From: Dyadobacter luteus
Lineage (GTDB): Bacteria; Bacteroidota; Bacteroidia; Cytophagales; Spirosomataceae
DNA: 64,000 bases
NCBI RefSeq assembly: GCF_003383615.1
Contig: NZ_QNUL01000008.1
Location: forward strand, 1 to 64,000
Reading direction: 5' to 3'
Numbering within the stretch: position 1 is the first letter of the stretch; every line of letters starts with the position of its first letter. The notes beneath the pieces are model-generated. The model had not been told where the DNA came from and searched no databases. It saw nothing but the letters and a program-made list of their open reading frames with translations. The position numbers were made by a program, and so were the translations under genes. Positions 33,480 to 42,136 of the stretch are shown here, one piece after another.

Positions 33480-34343
33480 ATGTCAGATTTCATAACAAAA
33501 TCAATTTTCGAGATTCTCAGCCAATATACCACTGAAACTGAGCTCGCATGGCTGGAACAAAAGAGCCAGGCGGAGTCTATGGAAGTGATGACCGCTTTCG
33601 TGGCCTGCCCGAGATTCCTTTCTAAAAAAATCATTCAGCCTTCGTCAGGAGATGCGACCAGATTGCATACAGAACTCCCGGGTTTTTCGGTACAGGGTTG
33701 GTCGCTCGTAAGACTTGCCAGGGTGTGGTTGCTCACACAACTTGATTCCTCGGATAAGGAAACTTATGTCAACCATATCAATACACTTTTCGATACAGCT
33801 GAGCTGAATGAACTCGTAGCGTTGTATTCAGCACTTCCTCTGTTGTCTTACTCTGATCAATGGTTATTCAGAGCGACAGATGCAGTACGTTCCAACATGG
33901 GATTTGTATTTGATGCCATTGCATTACGTAACCCTTATCCTGAAAAGTATTTCTCTGAAGCAGCGTGGAATCAGCTGGTGATGAAGACGATTTTCAACGA
34001 TAAGCCGGTACACCTGCTCGAAGGACTTGACAACAGAGCCAATGAGACTTTAGCTTTTATACTTTCCGACTTCGCACACGAAAGATGGGCAGCAGGAAGG
34101 TCAGTACCTGCGCAGGTATGGCGACTGGTAAGTCCATTCCTGAACGAAACACTTGTCAACGACATGCGTCACTTGTTGGAATCTGACGTAGTTGACAACC
34201 AGCGTGCTGCTGCACTTGTATGTATAGCATCCGGCTATGAGCCTGCACTTAAACTCATAGCGCAATACCCGGAACTAAAAAACCAAGTAAGTTCAGGACA
34301 AATAACCTGGGCTGATTTTGAAACCAATGACCTGAACGCCTGA
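33480..34343 (+). CDS. eboA: EboA, first protein of the ebo metabolite-traffic cluster
   Basis: This is a 287-residue mostly helical protein recognised as EboA by its length, by the patterns HERWAAGRSVPAQVWRLV and ALPLLSYSDQWLFRATDAVRSN, and by the five genes that follow. No enzymatic motif or membrane segment is visible, and EboA has no established biochemical activity. In cyanobacteria the ebo genes are required for a scytonemin monomer precursor to reach the periplasm. Its stop overlaps the eboB start by one base (TGATG), which indicates translational coupling. Confidence 0.9.
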   Translation: MSDFITKSIFEILSQYTTETELAWLEQKSQAESMEVMTAFVACPRFLSKKIIQPSSGDATRLHTELPGFSVQGWSLVRLARVWLLTQLDSSDKETYVNHINTLFDTAELNELVALYSALPLLSYSDQWLFRATDAVRSNMGFVFDAIALRNPYPEKYFSEAAWNQLVMKTIFNDKPVHLLEGLDNRANETLAFILSDFAHERWAAGRSVPAQVWRLVSPFLNETLVNDMRHLLESDVVDNQRAAALVCIASGYEPALKLIAQYPELKNQVSSGQITWADFETNDLNA

Positions 34344-35365
34344 TGTGCCTTAACCATAATCAAACACCGAACCCATCTCATTTTGAAGACAGTGACGCTG
34401 CCAACGCACCTGCTCACCGTGATATAGCCTGGAACGACTACAAAGATCTTATCGCAGGAATGCGCTTTTTTGATCCGCATATCCACATGGTTTCCCGCAC
34501 AACTGACGATTACCAAGCCATGTACCAGGCGGGTATTGTAGCTCTGATCGAACCTGCTTTCTGGGTGGGACAGCCACGTACAGGTCTCTCCAGTTTTAAG
34601 GATTATTACAGCAGTCTCGTGGGCTGGGAAAGATTCCGTTCTTCACAATTTGGCATCAAGCATTATTGTACGATGGGCCTCAATTCGCGGGAGGCTAATA
34701 ATGAACCACTTGCTGAACAGGTAATGGAAATATTGCCTTTGTATGTTTACAAAGAAGGTGTTGTAGGCATTGGCGAAATTGGTTTCGACGACCAGACACC
34801 AGCCGAAGAGAAATATTTCCGTTTGCAACTGGAACTGGCGAAAGAAGCAAAACTGCCGGTTCAGATTCATACGCCTCACAGGGATAAAAAGAAAGGAACC
34901 GAGCGGAGCATGGCTATTGCTTTGGAACACGGGATCGATCCTTCCTGGGTGATTGTAGATCATAACAATGAGGAAACGGTAAAAAGTGTTCTGGATCAGG
35001 GTTTCTGGGCTGCTTTCACGATTTATCCTTTTACCAAAATGGGCAATGAGCGTATGGTAAAAGTGGTTGAGCAATATGGCCCGGAACGCATCATGGTCAA
35101 TTCCGCAGCTGACTGGGGTATTTCTGATCCGCTGGCGATTCCTAAAACTGCTGCTTTGATGAAAATGAGAGGTATTTCAACAGACACAATCGTGAAGGTA
35201 ACTTACCAGAATGCGATTGATGCGTTTGGTAAAAGTGGCCAGATTGATGTCAATGATTTTGATCAATCAGCTAACAATGATCTTACTGCCAAATTCCATG
35301 GAAATTCAATTTTACGTGGAGGGCAGCAGCCCGTTGCCAACAAAAATTCTTTACTGATCCAATAA
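34343..35365 (+). CDS. eboB: EboB, TatD-family metal-dependent hydrolase
   Basis: This is a 340-residue amidohydrolase-fold protein of the ebo cluster. Metal ligands of the TatD type are visible: HIH at 46-48, Glu in GIGEIGFDD near residue 145, His in VQIHTPHRD, His in VIVDHNNEE and Asp in NSAADWG. The first 39 residues (starting MCLNHNQTPNPSHF) are a polar extension not expected from TatD proteins. Met40 (MRFFDPHIHMVSR) is an alternative start at 34460, but the TGATG overlap with eboA favours 34343. The substrate in the ebo pathway is unknown. Confidence 0.9.
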   Translation: MCLNHNQTPNPSHFEDSDAANAPAHRDIAWNDYKDLIAGMRFFDPHIHMVSRTTDDYQAMYQAGIVALIEPAFWVGQPRTGLSSFKDYYSSLVGWERFRSSQFGIKHYCTMGLNSREANNEPLAEQVMEILPLYVYKEGVVGIGEIGFDDQTPAEEKYFRLQLELAKEAKLPVQIHTPHRDKKKGTERSMAIALEHGIDPSWVIVDHNNEETVKSVLDQGFWAAFTIYPFTKMGNERMVKVVEQYGPERIMVNSAADWGISDPLAIPKTAALMKMRGISTDTIVKVTYQNAIDAFGKSGQIDVNDFDQSANNDLTAKFHGNSILRGGQQPVANKNSLLIQ

Positions 35366-35366
35366 A

Positions 35367-36236
35367 GTGAGTAGTTTAAAACCATATCTTCAGCTTACCC
35401 GGCCAGCTAATCTTGTTACAGCAGTAGCAGATATACTGGCCGGGATGGCTATTGCCCAGTTCACATTCTCGGACTTCTCTCCCCTCCCTCTTATCATTTC
35501 CACGTTGGGTCTGTACGGAGGTGGTGTGGTGATGAACGATGTATTTGATGCCCGCCTCGACAGCATCGAAAGACCGGAAAGACCTATACCCAGCGGGAGA
35601 GTGCCTTTGCAGTCGGCCATGACGCTGGGCATCACCCTTTTATTTATCGGTATTCTTTCTGCCACCATTTACAGTTCACTAAGCGGGCTCATTGCTATTG
35701 CCATTGCATTTCTTACAGTTATATACAACCGCTTTGCTAAACACCACACCGTTTTGGGACCTGTCACAATGGGAATGTGCCGTGGCGGCAATCTGATTCT
35801 CGGTATGAGTGTACTACCCGATTCTATCGACAAATGGGGACTGATTGCACTACTACCTATCGCCTACATAGGAGCCATTACGCTGATCAGCCAGGATGAA
35901 GTACATGGAGGAAAACGAAGAACACTTTATATCGCAGCATTTCTGTACGCAGTTGTGCTGGCGGCTCAACTTGTGATCGCTCAAAAACAAGGAAATATCC
36001 TGTATACCGTACCGTTTGTCTTGCTCCACACCTGGCTCATAGGACGTCCGCTCTGGAATGCCATTCTGAATCCCGTGGGGCCTTTAATTGGAAAAGCCGT
36101 GAAAGCTGGTGTTATATCTCTTATTGTGATGAATGCTTCCTGGTGTATGGCTTTCGGACTTTGGCCTGTGGCTATTGCCGTATTGCTTTTATTGCCGTTG
36201 TCTATCTTTCTTGCAAGAATTTTTGCAGTAACCTGA
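35367..36236 (+). CDS. eboC: EboC, UbiA-like membrane prenyltransferase
   Basis: This 289-residue integral membrane protein has about eight to nine helices and belongs to the UbiA superfamily. The first Asp-rich motif is NDVFDARLD (from residue 57) followed by RPERPIPSGR; the second, degenerate, is SQDEVHGGKRR near 173. The start is GTG at 35367, one base after the eboB stop codon; no nearer ATG exists. In the ebo cluster it is the only membrane protein and so is the best candidate for prenylating a substrate or carrying it at the inner membrane, which is inference. It ends 135 bp before eboD, the widest gap in the cluster. Confidence 0.9.
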   Translation: MSSLKPYLQLTRPANLVTAVADILAGMAIAQFTFSDFSPLPLIISTLGLYGGGVVMNDVFDARLDSIERPERPIPSGRVPLQSAMTLGITLLFIGILSATIYSSLSGLIAIAIAFLTVIYNRFAKHHTVLGPVTMGMCRGGNLILGMSVLPDSIDKWGLIALLPIAYIGAITLISQDEVHGGKRRTLYIAAFLYAVVLAAQLVIAQKQGNILYTVPFVLLHTWLIGRPLWNAILNPVGPLIGKAVKAGVISLIVMNASWCMAFGLWPVAIAVLLLLPLSIFLARIFAVT

Positions 36237-36371
36237 CGGCACCTGATACCTGCCTCAAACAGTTTTTATGATTAAAATCATATTAGAATGAAGATATTTC
36301 AACGCTGACATGGTAAAAAAAACTCTTTTTAGCGTTTATCTATTAGTACCAATTTCTTAGGCCTTTTTTCA

Positions 36372-37544
36372 ATGCAAACGATACACCAACGTTTTCAGAT
36401 TGAATACCAGTATTCGGTATTTTTTACTGAAAATCTTTTTCACCAGAACAACCCCTTACTGAAAGACTTTTTCAGCAATTATAAAGATCAGGGCTTTCAG
36501 CGTAAAGCCTTAGTGGTAGTAGATGAAGGCTTTGCCAATCATCACCCCACACTTGAACAGGACATCAAATCTTATTTCGAAAGTCAGGTTCAGGATATAG
36601 CACTTGCAAAGGACATTATTTTTGTTCCCGGAGGGGAAGCCTCGAAAAACGATCCTGCTCTTTTTGAAAAGCTGTGTAAAGCCGTTGATATATATGGAAT
36701 TGACCGTCATTCTTTCGTTGTTGGAATAGGTGGAGGTGCTGTGCTTGACCTTGTAGGTTATGCCGCTGCTGTATCGCACAGAGGTATCAAACTCATCAGA
36801 ATACCCACTACGGTCCTTTCTCAGAATGACTCAGGTGTGGGTGTGAAAAATGGAATTAACTTCCACGGAAAGAAAAACTTTCTGGGTACTTTTGCTCCGG
36901 CTGTAGCTGTGTTTAATGATCTAACCTTCTTGCGCAGTCTTGAAGACCGCGATTGGCGTGGAGGAATTTCTGAAGCCATTAAAGTCGCTTTGATTAAAGA
37001 TGCAGGCTTTTTCACATGGATGGAAGAAAATGCTACTAAACTTGTTAACCGTGATGAGGAAGCGATGGCTTATCTGATTCACCGTTGTGCCGAAATGCAT
37101 ACCGATCATATCGCAGGCGGAGATCCATTTGAATTCGGCTCTTCCCGTCCTTTGGACTTCGGACACTGGGCTGCGCACAAACTGGAATACCTGACCAATT
37201 TCGAAGTTCGTCACGGAGAAGCAGTAGCAATTGGTATTGCATTGGATTGTGTTTACGCAGTTCAGATTGGCATGTTAGCTGAAAGTGATCTTTATCGTAT
37301 ACTTGATCTGCTGACCAAACTCGGCTTTGACCTATACCATCCTAAGTTGGCGGAAAATGACAAAATTAATTTAAGAAACGGATTACAGGAATTCCGGGAA
37401 CATTTGGGAGGCAGATTAACTATCATGCTTCTTGAAAAAATCGGTAAGGGTGTCGAAGTGCATGAGCTGGATGCAGATATCATCGCGAAATCTGTGGATT
37501 ACCTGGAAACAGCTACCCTGGCAACACCTGAAAAAATTTCCTAG
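36372..37544 (+). CDS. eboD: EboD, 3-dehydroquinate synthase-like sugar phosphate cyclase
   Basis: This 390-residue protein is of the AroB/sugar phosphate cyclase superfamily. NAD-site and metal-site patterns are present: VGIGGGAVLDLVGYAAA, RIPTTVLSQNDSGVGVKNGIN, GISEAIKVALIKD with the metal Glu, and RPLDFGHWAAHKLE and RHGEAVAIGIAL with the metal His residues. DFGHWAAH replaces the NFGHTxGH of true AroB, which marks the EboD branch, so a shikimate-pathway role is unlikely. It probably makes a cyclitol-type product or moiety; neither substrate nor product is established. Confidence 0.9.
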   Translation: MQTIHQRFQIEYQYSVFFTENLFHQNNPLLKDFFSNYKDQGFQRKALVVVDEGFANHHPTLEQDIKSYFESQVQDIALAKDIIFVPGGEASKNDPALFEKLCKAVDIYGIDRHSFVVGIGGGAVLDLVGYAAAVSHRGIKLIRIPTTVLSQNDSGVGVKNGINFHGKKNFLGTFAPAVAVFNDLTFLRSLEDRDWRGGISEAIKVALIKDAGFFTWMEENATKLVNRDEEAMAYLIHRCAEMHTDHIAGGDPFEFGSSRPLDFGHWAAHKLEYLTNFEVRHGEAVAIGIALDCVYAVQIGMLAESDLYRILDLLTKLGFDLYHPKLAENDKINLRNGLQEFREHLGGRLTIMLLEKIGKGVEVHELDADIIAKSVDYLETATLATPEKIS

Positions 37545-37602
37545 CGAAGAGCTGTGGGCATAAACTTATACCCATATCTCTTTTCACCAATCCCTATGCC
37601 CT

Positions 37603-38805
37603 ATGCTAACCCCACAAGGACACTTAACCTATTGCAGTAATATACATCCCGGAGAGAAATGGGATGATCATTTTAAGGCACTGAGAGATAATCTGCCTTA
37701 TATTAAAAGCCAGCTTTCGCCGGAACAACCATTCGGGCTCGGCTTGCGTGTGGCTAACGAAGCTTCTCTGGAACTAAGTAAGCCGGAAAAACTGGCAGAG
37801 TTCAAAACCTGGCTGGACGAGCAGGATATATATGTGTTTGTGATTAATGGCTTCCCGTATGGCGGATTCCATAATACTGTTGTGAAAGGAGATGTACACA
37901 CGCCCGACTGGACGACTCAGGACAGATTGAATTACACGATCCGGCTTTTTAATATTCTTCAGCAACTCCTGCCCGATGGCATGGATGGCGGTGTCTCTAC
38001 TCCTCCCCTTTCTTACCGGCTGTGGTGGAAGGACGAGGCTGAAAAACAAAAAGCAACTTCTTCGGCTACGGAACATGTACTCGATTTGCTCGACGAACTG
38101 ATCCGTATTCAAAAAGAAACCGGCACGACGTTACATCTGGATATTGAACCTGAACCGGATGGAATACTGGATAATGTTGATGACTTTGTGAACTGGTATC
38201 GGGATATATTGTTACCTGCAGGAATTGCCAGACTTCAGGAAAAACATGAACTTGATCCTGAGGTAGCGAGAGAAGTGATCCTGAAACATATTCAGCTTTG
38301 CTACGACATCTGTCATGCTGCTGTTGCGTACGAAGAGCCCGAAACTATTCTGAAATCTCTGGAAGAAATTGGTATCCGTGTAGGACGTATTCAGATCAGT
38401 TCTGCGTTGAAAATTGATTTTGCGAAAAATGCGGAGATCAAAAAGAAAGCAATAGAAAGCTTCAACGAGCCTGTTTATCTGCATCAGGTGGTTACCAGAA
38501 ATGCAGACCATACAAGCAATCACTATCCTGATCTGACAGAAGCACTCGAAGACTGGAATGAAAACCAGGAAGAATGGCGTATCCATTTCCACGTGCCGCT
38601 GTTTATTTCTTCGTATGGCGTTTTGGATTCTACTCAAAATGAGATTGTCAAGACACTTGCTATTCACAAGCAACAACCCTTTTCAACTTTCCTTGAAGTC
38701 GAAACATACACATGGGGCGTTTTACCTGAAGACATTCAAAAACCGATTGGTGAGTCAATTGTGAGAGAAATGGAGTGGGTTAAGAAAACATTGTCCGATC
38801 TGTAA
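37603..38805 (+). CDS. eboE: EboE, xylose isomerase-like TIM-barrel protein
   Basis: This is a 400-residue protein of the sugar phosphate isomerase/epimerase superfamily. Visible elements are the N-terminal HLTYCSNIHPGEKWDDHF, VINGFPYGGFH, LHLDIEPEPDG with acidic metal ligands, LCYDICHAAVAYEEP, VGRIQISSALKI and FHVPLF. No signal peptide is present. Proteins with this pattern are annotated as metabolite traffic protein EboE; the name reflects genetics rather than a known reaction. It follows eboD by 58 bp and precedes eboF by 27 bp. Confidence 0.9.
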   Translation: MLTPQGHLTYCSNIHPGEKWDDHFKALRDNLPYIKSQLSPEQPFGLGLRVANEASLELSKPEKLAEFKTWLDEQDIYVFVINGFPYGGFHNTVVKGDVHTPDWTTQDRLNYTIRLFNILQQLLPDGMDGGVSTPPLSYRLWWKDEAEKQKATSSATEHVLDLLDELIRIQKETGTTLHLDIEPEPDGILDNVDDFVNWYRDILLPAGIARLQEKHELDPEVAREVILKHIQLCYDICHAAVAYEEPETILKSLEEIGIRVGRIQISSALKIDFAKNAEIKKKAIESFNEPVYLHQVVTRNADHTSNHYPDLTEALEDWNENQEEWRIHFHVPLFISSYGVLDSTQNEIVKTLAIHKQQPFSTFLEVETYTWGVLPEDIQKPIGESIVREMEWVKKTLSDL

Positions 38806-38832
38806 TGATCCCGGACGATCAATGCTATCGTT

Positions 38833-40197
38833 ATGAACAAAACAGTTGTTATAGATATTGTCGGGCTAAGCGCCAATTTGATTGGAGAGCATACTCCTTT
38901 TTTAAAGGCTTATGTCGAGAAACGCCATTTAACATATATTAAACCTGTACTGCCTGCAGTTACCACTACAGCACAAAGTACGTATGTAACCGGAAAATGG
39001 CCTTCCGAACATGGAATCGTGGGCAATGGCTGGTATGACAGAGACGACTCCGAAATAAAATTCTGGAAGCAATCCAACAAACTGGTGAAAGGCGACAAAA
39101 TCTGGGACAATGCAAAAAAGCTGAATCCTGATTTTACCTGTTCCAAAATGTTCTGGTGGTACAACATGTATTCTACCGCCGATTTCTCAGTAACTCCCCG
39201 CCCGCAATACCATGCGGATGGTGTGAAAGCACCGGATTGTTATGCCTATCCTCCTGAATTAAGAGACAACCTCCAGAAAGACCTGGGACAATTTCCTCTT
39301 TTCAATTTCTGGGGACCGAATGCCAATATCAAATCCTCAAAATGGATTGCTGATGCATCCATGTGGGTGGACGATAAACATGATCCTACACTCACATTGA
39401 TCTATCTGCCTCATCTGGACTATTGTCTTCAAAAGTTTGGACCCGACTTCGGCAAAATTTCGGCGGAACTGGAGGAAATAGATAAGCTTGTTGAAGAGCT
39501 TGTTAAGTTCTACGAAGCTAAAAACAGTAAAATTATCCTACTCTCTGAATATGGTATCAATCCTGTTTCCAATCCGATTCATATTAACCGCATTCTGAGA
39601 AAAGAAGGACTTATTTCAGTACGTACCGAACGCTGGTATGAATTGCTGGATGCAGGAGCTTCCAAAGCATTTGCTTCTTCCGATCACCAAATCGCGCATG
39701 TGTACCTCAACAACCCTTCTGTAAAAAATCAGGTAAAAGAGGTATTGTTAAAGACTCCGGGAATTGAACTGGTGCTGGACAGAGAAGAACAGAAAGATTA
39801 CCATATCGAACACGAACGTGCGGGAGATCTGGTTGCAGTTGCCAAACCTGATAGCTGGTTCACTTACTACTATTGGAATGACGACGCTAAAGCCCCGGAT
39901 TATGCACATTTGGTTGACATTCACCGTAAACCGGGATATGATCCTGTTGAAATGTTTATGGATCCGGCCAATCCGTTAATTAAATTAAGAGCTGGTTATA
40001 AATTGGCGAGAAAATTGATGGGTTTCCGCTATCTTATGGATGTAATTCCGCTGGACGCTACATTGGTAAAAGGCTCTCATGGCGGAATAAGCGCCGCAAA
40101 GGAATATTACCCTGTTTGCATCACCGACCAGCCTTTATCATCAAAAGAAGTAGTTGCTACTGATATATATAATGTGATCTGGAATCACCTGACATAA
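38833..40197 (+). CDS. eboF: EboF, nucleotide pyrophosphatase/alkaline phosphatase superfamily protein
   Basis: This is a 454-residue member of the NPP branch of the alkaline phosphatase superfamily and the last gene of the cluster. The metal and nucleophile sites are Asp8 in VVIDIVG, likely nucleophile Thr44 in PAVTTTAQSTYVTG, YLPHLDYCLQKFG, LLSEYGI, SSDHQIAHVYL and the late His in KGSHGG. Unlike most NPPs it has no signal peptide or anchor, so it appears cytosolic. It may remove phosphate or a nucleotide from the pathway product; that is inference. Confidence 0.88.
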   Translation: MNKTVVIDIVGLSANLIGEHTPFLKAYVEKRHLTYIKPVLPAVTTTAQSTYVTGKWPSEHGIVGNGWYDRDDSEIKFWKQSNKLVKGDKIWDNAKKLNPDFTCSKMFWWYNMYSTADFSVTPRPQYHADGVKAPDCYAYPPELRDNLQKDLGQFPLFNFWGPNANIKSSKWIADASMWVDDKHDPTLTLIYLPHLDYCLQKFGPDFGKISAELEEIDKLVEELVKFYEAKNSKIILLSEYGINPVSNPIHINRILRKEGLISVRTERWYELLDAGASKAFASSDHQIAHVYLNNPSVKNQVKEVLLKTPGIELVLDREEQKDYHIEHERAGDLVAVAKPDSWFTYYYWNDDAKAPDYAHLVDIHRKPGYDPVEMFMDPANPLIKLRAGYKLARKLMGFRYLMDVIPLDATLVKGSHGGISAAKEYYPVCITDQPLSSKEVVATDIYNVIWNHLT

Positions 40198-40213
40198 AGA
40201 AGATGATCGGTAT

Positions 40214-40239
40214 GTGGCATTTTAGGTTTGGAATGTCAC
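40214..40239 (+). terminator. Weak hairpin after eboF
   Basis: GTGGCATT (40214-40221) pairs with AATGTCAC (40232-40239) with one G-U. No T tract follows, so it is the only candidate 3' end of the ebo transcript but a weak one. Confidence 0.3.
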
Positions 40240-40248
40240 GTACTGAAA

Positions 40249-40731
40249 TCAGAATTGATCCCATACTTCATACACTGCAAATCCGATCATTACCAGGCAT
40301 AGCAGCACTTTGATTGCGATGCCTGTGATAAATCCGATAAAGGAGCCAAATGCGGATTTCAATGCACTTTGAAAAACTGCACCGCCAATGAGCTCGCCAA
40401 CAAGTGCGCCCAGAAATGTTCCGATAAAAATGCCTATTGCCGGAATAAAAAGAAACCCGACAAGCAGCCCAAGTGTTGCTCCAATCGCACCATACTTTGT
40501 ACCGCCAAATTTTTTTGTACCCCATATCGGTATATAATAATCCAGCACGGCAATCACAACTGTCACAAAGCCCAGGCTAATCAACGCGGTCTTGCTAAAT
40601 TCCGCATACTTACTGATATGAAGCAGAATAAGTCCGCCGTAACTCAATGGTGGTCCGGGAAGTGGTAATACGGCTCCCGCCAGTCCGACTAAAAGACAGG
40701 CAATGCCAGCAATCAGCAACAAAATGTCCAT
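40249..40731 (-). CDS. DUF456 family small membrane protein
   Basis: This is a 160-residue protein of four to five hydrophobic segments with the glycine-rich pattern of DUF456: LLIAGIACLLVGLAGAVLPLPGPPLSYGG at the start, then GATLGLLVGFLFIPAIGIFIGTFLGALVGELIGG. It is an inner-membrane protein of unknown function. It is convergent with eboF (51 bp between stops) and divergent from the carboxynorspermidine synthase gene, so it is transcribed independently of the ebo cluster. Confidence 0.88.
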   Translation of the reverse strand: MDILLLIAGIACLLVGLAGAVLPLPGPPLSYGGLILLHISKYAEFSKTALISLGFVTVVIAVLDYYIPIWGTKKFGGTKYGAIGATLGLLVGFLFIPAIGIFIGTFLGALVGELIGGAVFQSALKSAFGSFIGFITGIAIKVLLCLVMIGFAVYEVWDQF

Positions 40732-40782
40732 TGTGGTTGTGTTAAATTACTTCTGAATTAACAAAAAAAGATATAGTCCTCC

Positions 40783-40790
40783 TATCTTTG
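40783..40790 (+). promoter_or_regulatory. Candidate -7 box for the carboxynorspermidine synthase gene
   Basis: TATCTTTG fits TAnnTTTG and lies 68 bp upstream of the ATG at 40859, implying a leader near 60 nt. No clear -33 element is seen. Confidence 0.45.
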
Positions 40791-40858
40791 CCAAAAATAT
40801 CAAAGTGAAAAACAGTTTACTGGTTAAGGTTCTGTCATTCAATCATTAAAATCACAAA

Positions 40859-42076
40859 ATGTCTAAAGTTCTTATTATTGGTGCCGGTGGAGTTGGAAGT
40901 GTAGTTGCACATAAGTGCGCACTAAACAGCCAGGTATTTACCGAAATTATGCTTGCCAGCCGCACAAAGGCTAAGTGTGACAAAATAGCTGCTGAAATTA
41001 AGGAAATGCATGGTGTAAGTATTCAAACTGCTCAGGTGGATGCTGATATCGTTGCGGAAACAGTTCTTCTGATCAAAAGATTTCAACCTAAATTGCTGAT
41101 CAACGTAGCTCTGCCTTATCAGGACCTGACGCTGATGGAAGCTTGTCTTGAAACAGGAGTACACTATCTGGATACAGCGAATTACGAACCAAAAGACGTC
41201 GCAAAATTTGAATATAGCTGGCAATGGGCATACCAGGAGCGCTTCAAAGAAGCAGGACTGATGGCATTGCTGGGTTGCGGGTTTGATCCGGGTGTAACGC
41301 AGGCCTATACTGCTTATGCCAACAAACACCATTTCGATGAAATGCATTATCTGGATATTATCGATTGTAACGCGGGAGACCACGGTAAAGCATTTGCCAC
41401 CAACTTCAATCCTGAGATCAATATCAGAGAGATTACGCAACCAGGACGTTACTGGGAAAATGGCGAATGGATTGAAATTCCAGCCATGTCTATCCACAAA
41501 CCGATAGACTACCCGGGAATCGGACCGAAGGAAAGTTATGTACTTTACCACGAAGAGCTTGAATCTTTGGTAAAAAACTTCCCTACGCTGAAACGTGCAA
41601 GATTCTGGATGACTTTCGGACAGGCCTATATCACGCACCTTAATGTGCTTGAAAACGTGGGAATGACCAGCATCGCTCCGATCAAATTCCAGGGCATGGA
41701 TATCGTCCCTCTTGAATTCCTGAAAGCAGTATTACCTGCACCGGATTCTTTGGGTGAAAACTATTCCGGTCAGACTTCAATAGGTTGCCAGATCAAAGGG
41801 ATCAAAGAAGGTGAAGACAGAACTTACTATGTTTGGAACAACTGTGATCACGCTGAATGCTACCGTGAAGTGAAAGCACAGGCTGTAAGCTACACAACGG
41901 GTGTACCGGCAATGATCGGTGCCATGCTGATGCTTACTAACGAGGAGTGGCTGAAACCAGGTGTATACAATGTGGAAGAAATGAATCCTGATCCATTCAT
42001 GGACTTGCTGAATCAGCACGGTTTGCCCTGGAACGAGAAAATCAATATTGAGCTACCTCACGAATATCCGGCATAA
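40859..42076 (+). CDS. Carboxynorspermidine synthase (saccharopine dehydrogenase family)
   Basis: This 405-residue cytosolic NADPH enzyme condenses aspartate semialdehyde with a diamine (putrescine or diaminopropane) to carboxy(nor)spermidine, the first step of the non-SAM spermidine route used by most Bacteroidota. The N-terminal Rossmann motif is VLIIGAGGVGSVVAHKCA. Family features include VALPYQDLTLMEACLETGVHYLDTANYE, GCGFDPGVTQAYTAYA, DCNAGDHGKAFATNFNPEIN and YYVWNNCDHAECYREV. Length and motifs separate it from lysine-forming saccharopine dehydrogenases. The partner decarboxylase is not in the window. It stands alone after the ebo cluster with its own promoter and terminator. Confidence 0.9.
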   Translation: MSKVLIIGAGGVGSVVAHKCALNSQVFTEIMLASRTKAKCDKIAAEIKEMHGVSIQTAQVDADIVAETVLLIKRFQPKLLINVALPYQDLTLMEACLETGVHYLDTANYEPKDVAKFEYSWQWAYQERFKEAGLMALLGCGFDPGVTQAYTAYANKHHFDEMHYLDIIDCNAGDHGKAFATNFNPEINIREITQPGRYWENGEWIEIPAMSIHKPIDYPGIGPKESYVLYHEELESLVKNFPTLKRARFWMTFGQAYITHLNVLENVGMTSIAPIKFQGMDIVPLEFLKAVLPAPDSLGENYSGQTSIGCQIKGIKEGEDRTYYVWNNCDHAECYREVKAQAVSYTTGVPAMIGAMLMLTNEEWLKPGVYNVEEMNPDPFMDLLNQHGLPWNEKINIELPHEYPA

Positions 42077-42101
42077 TTATCGACAATATATTATCACAGA
42101 G

Positions 42102-42136
42102 GCCTGTCAGCACATTGTTGGCAGGCTTTTACTTTT
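42102..42136 (+). terminator. Terminator after the carboxynorspermidine synthase gene
   Basis: GCCTGTC (42102-42108) pairs with GGCAGGC (42120-42126) with one U-G on the plus strand, followed by TTTTACTTTTT. It overlaps the miaA stop region on the other strand. Confidence 0.7.

Noticed and set aside
36372..37544. EboD as the shikimate-pathway AroB
   Set aside because: The metal-site block reads DFGHWAAH in place of the NFGHTxGH of true AroB, and the gene is within an intact ebo cluster. It could retain some activity, but a housekeeping role is unlikely.
40922..41638. Open frame of 238 codons on the minus strand
   Set aside because: It is antisense to the carboxynorspermidine synthase gene, whose motifs span the same bases. 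No domain or start context supports it.
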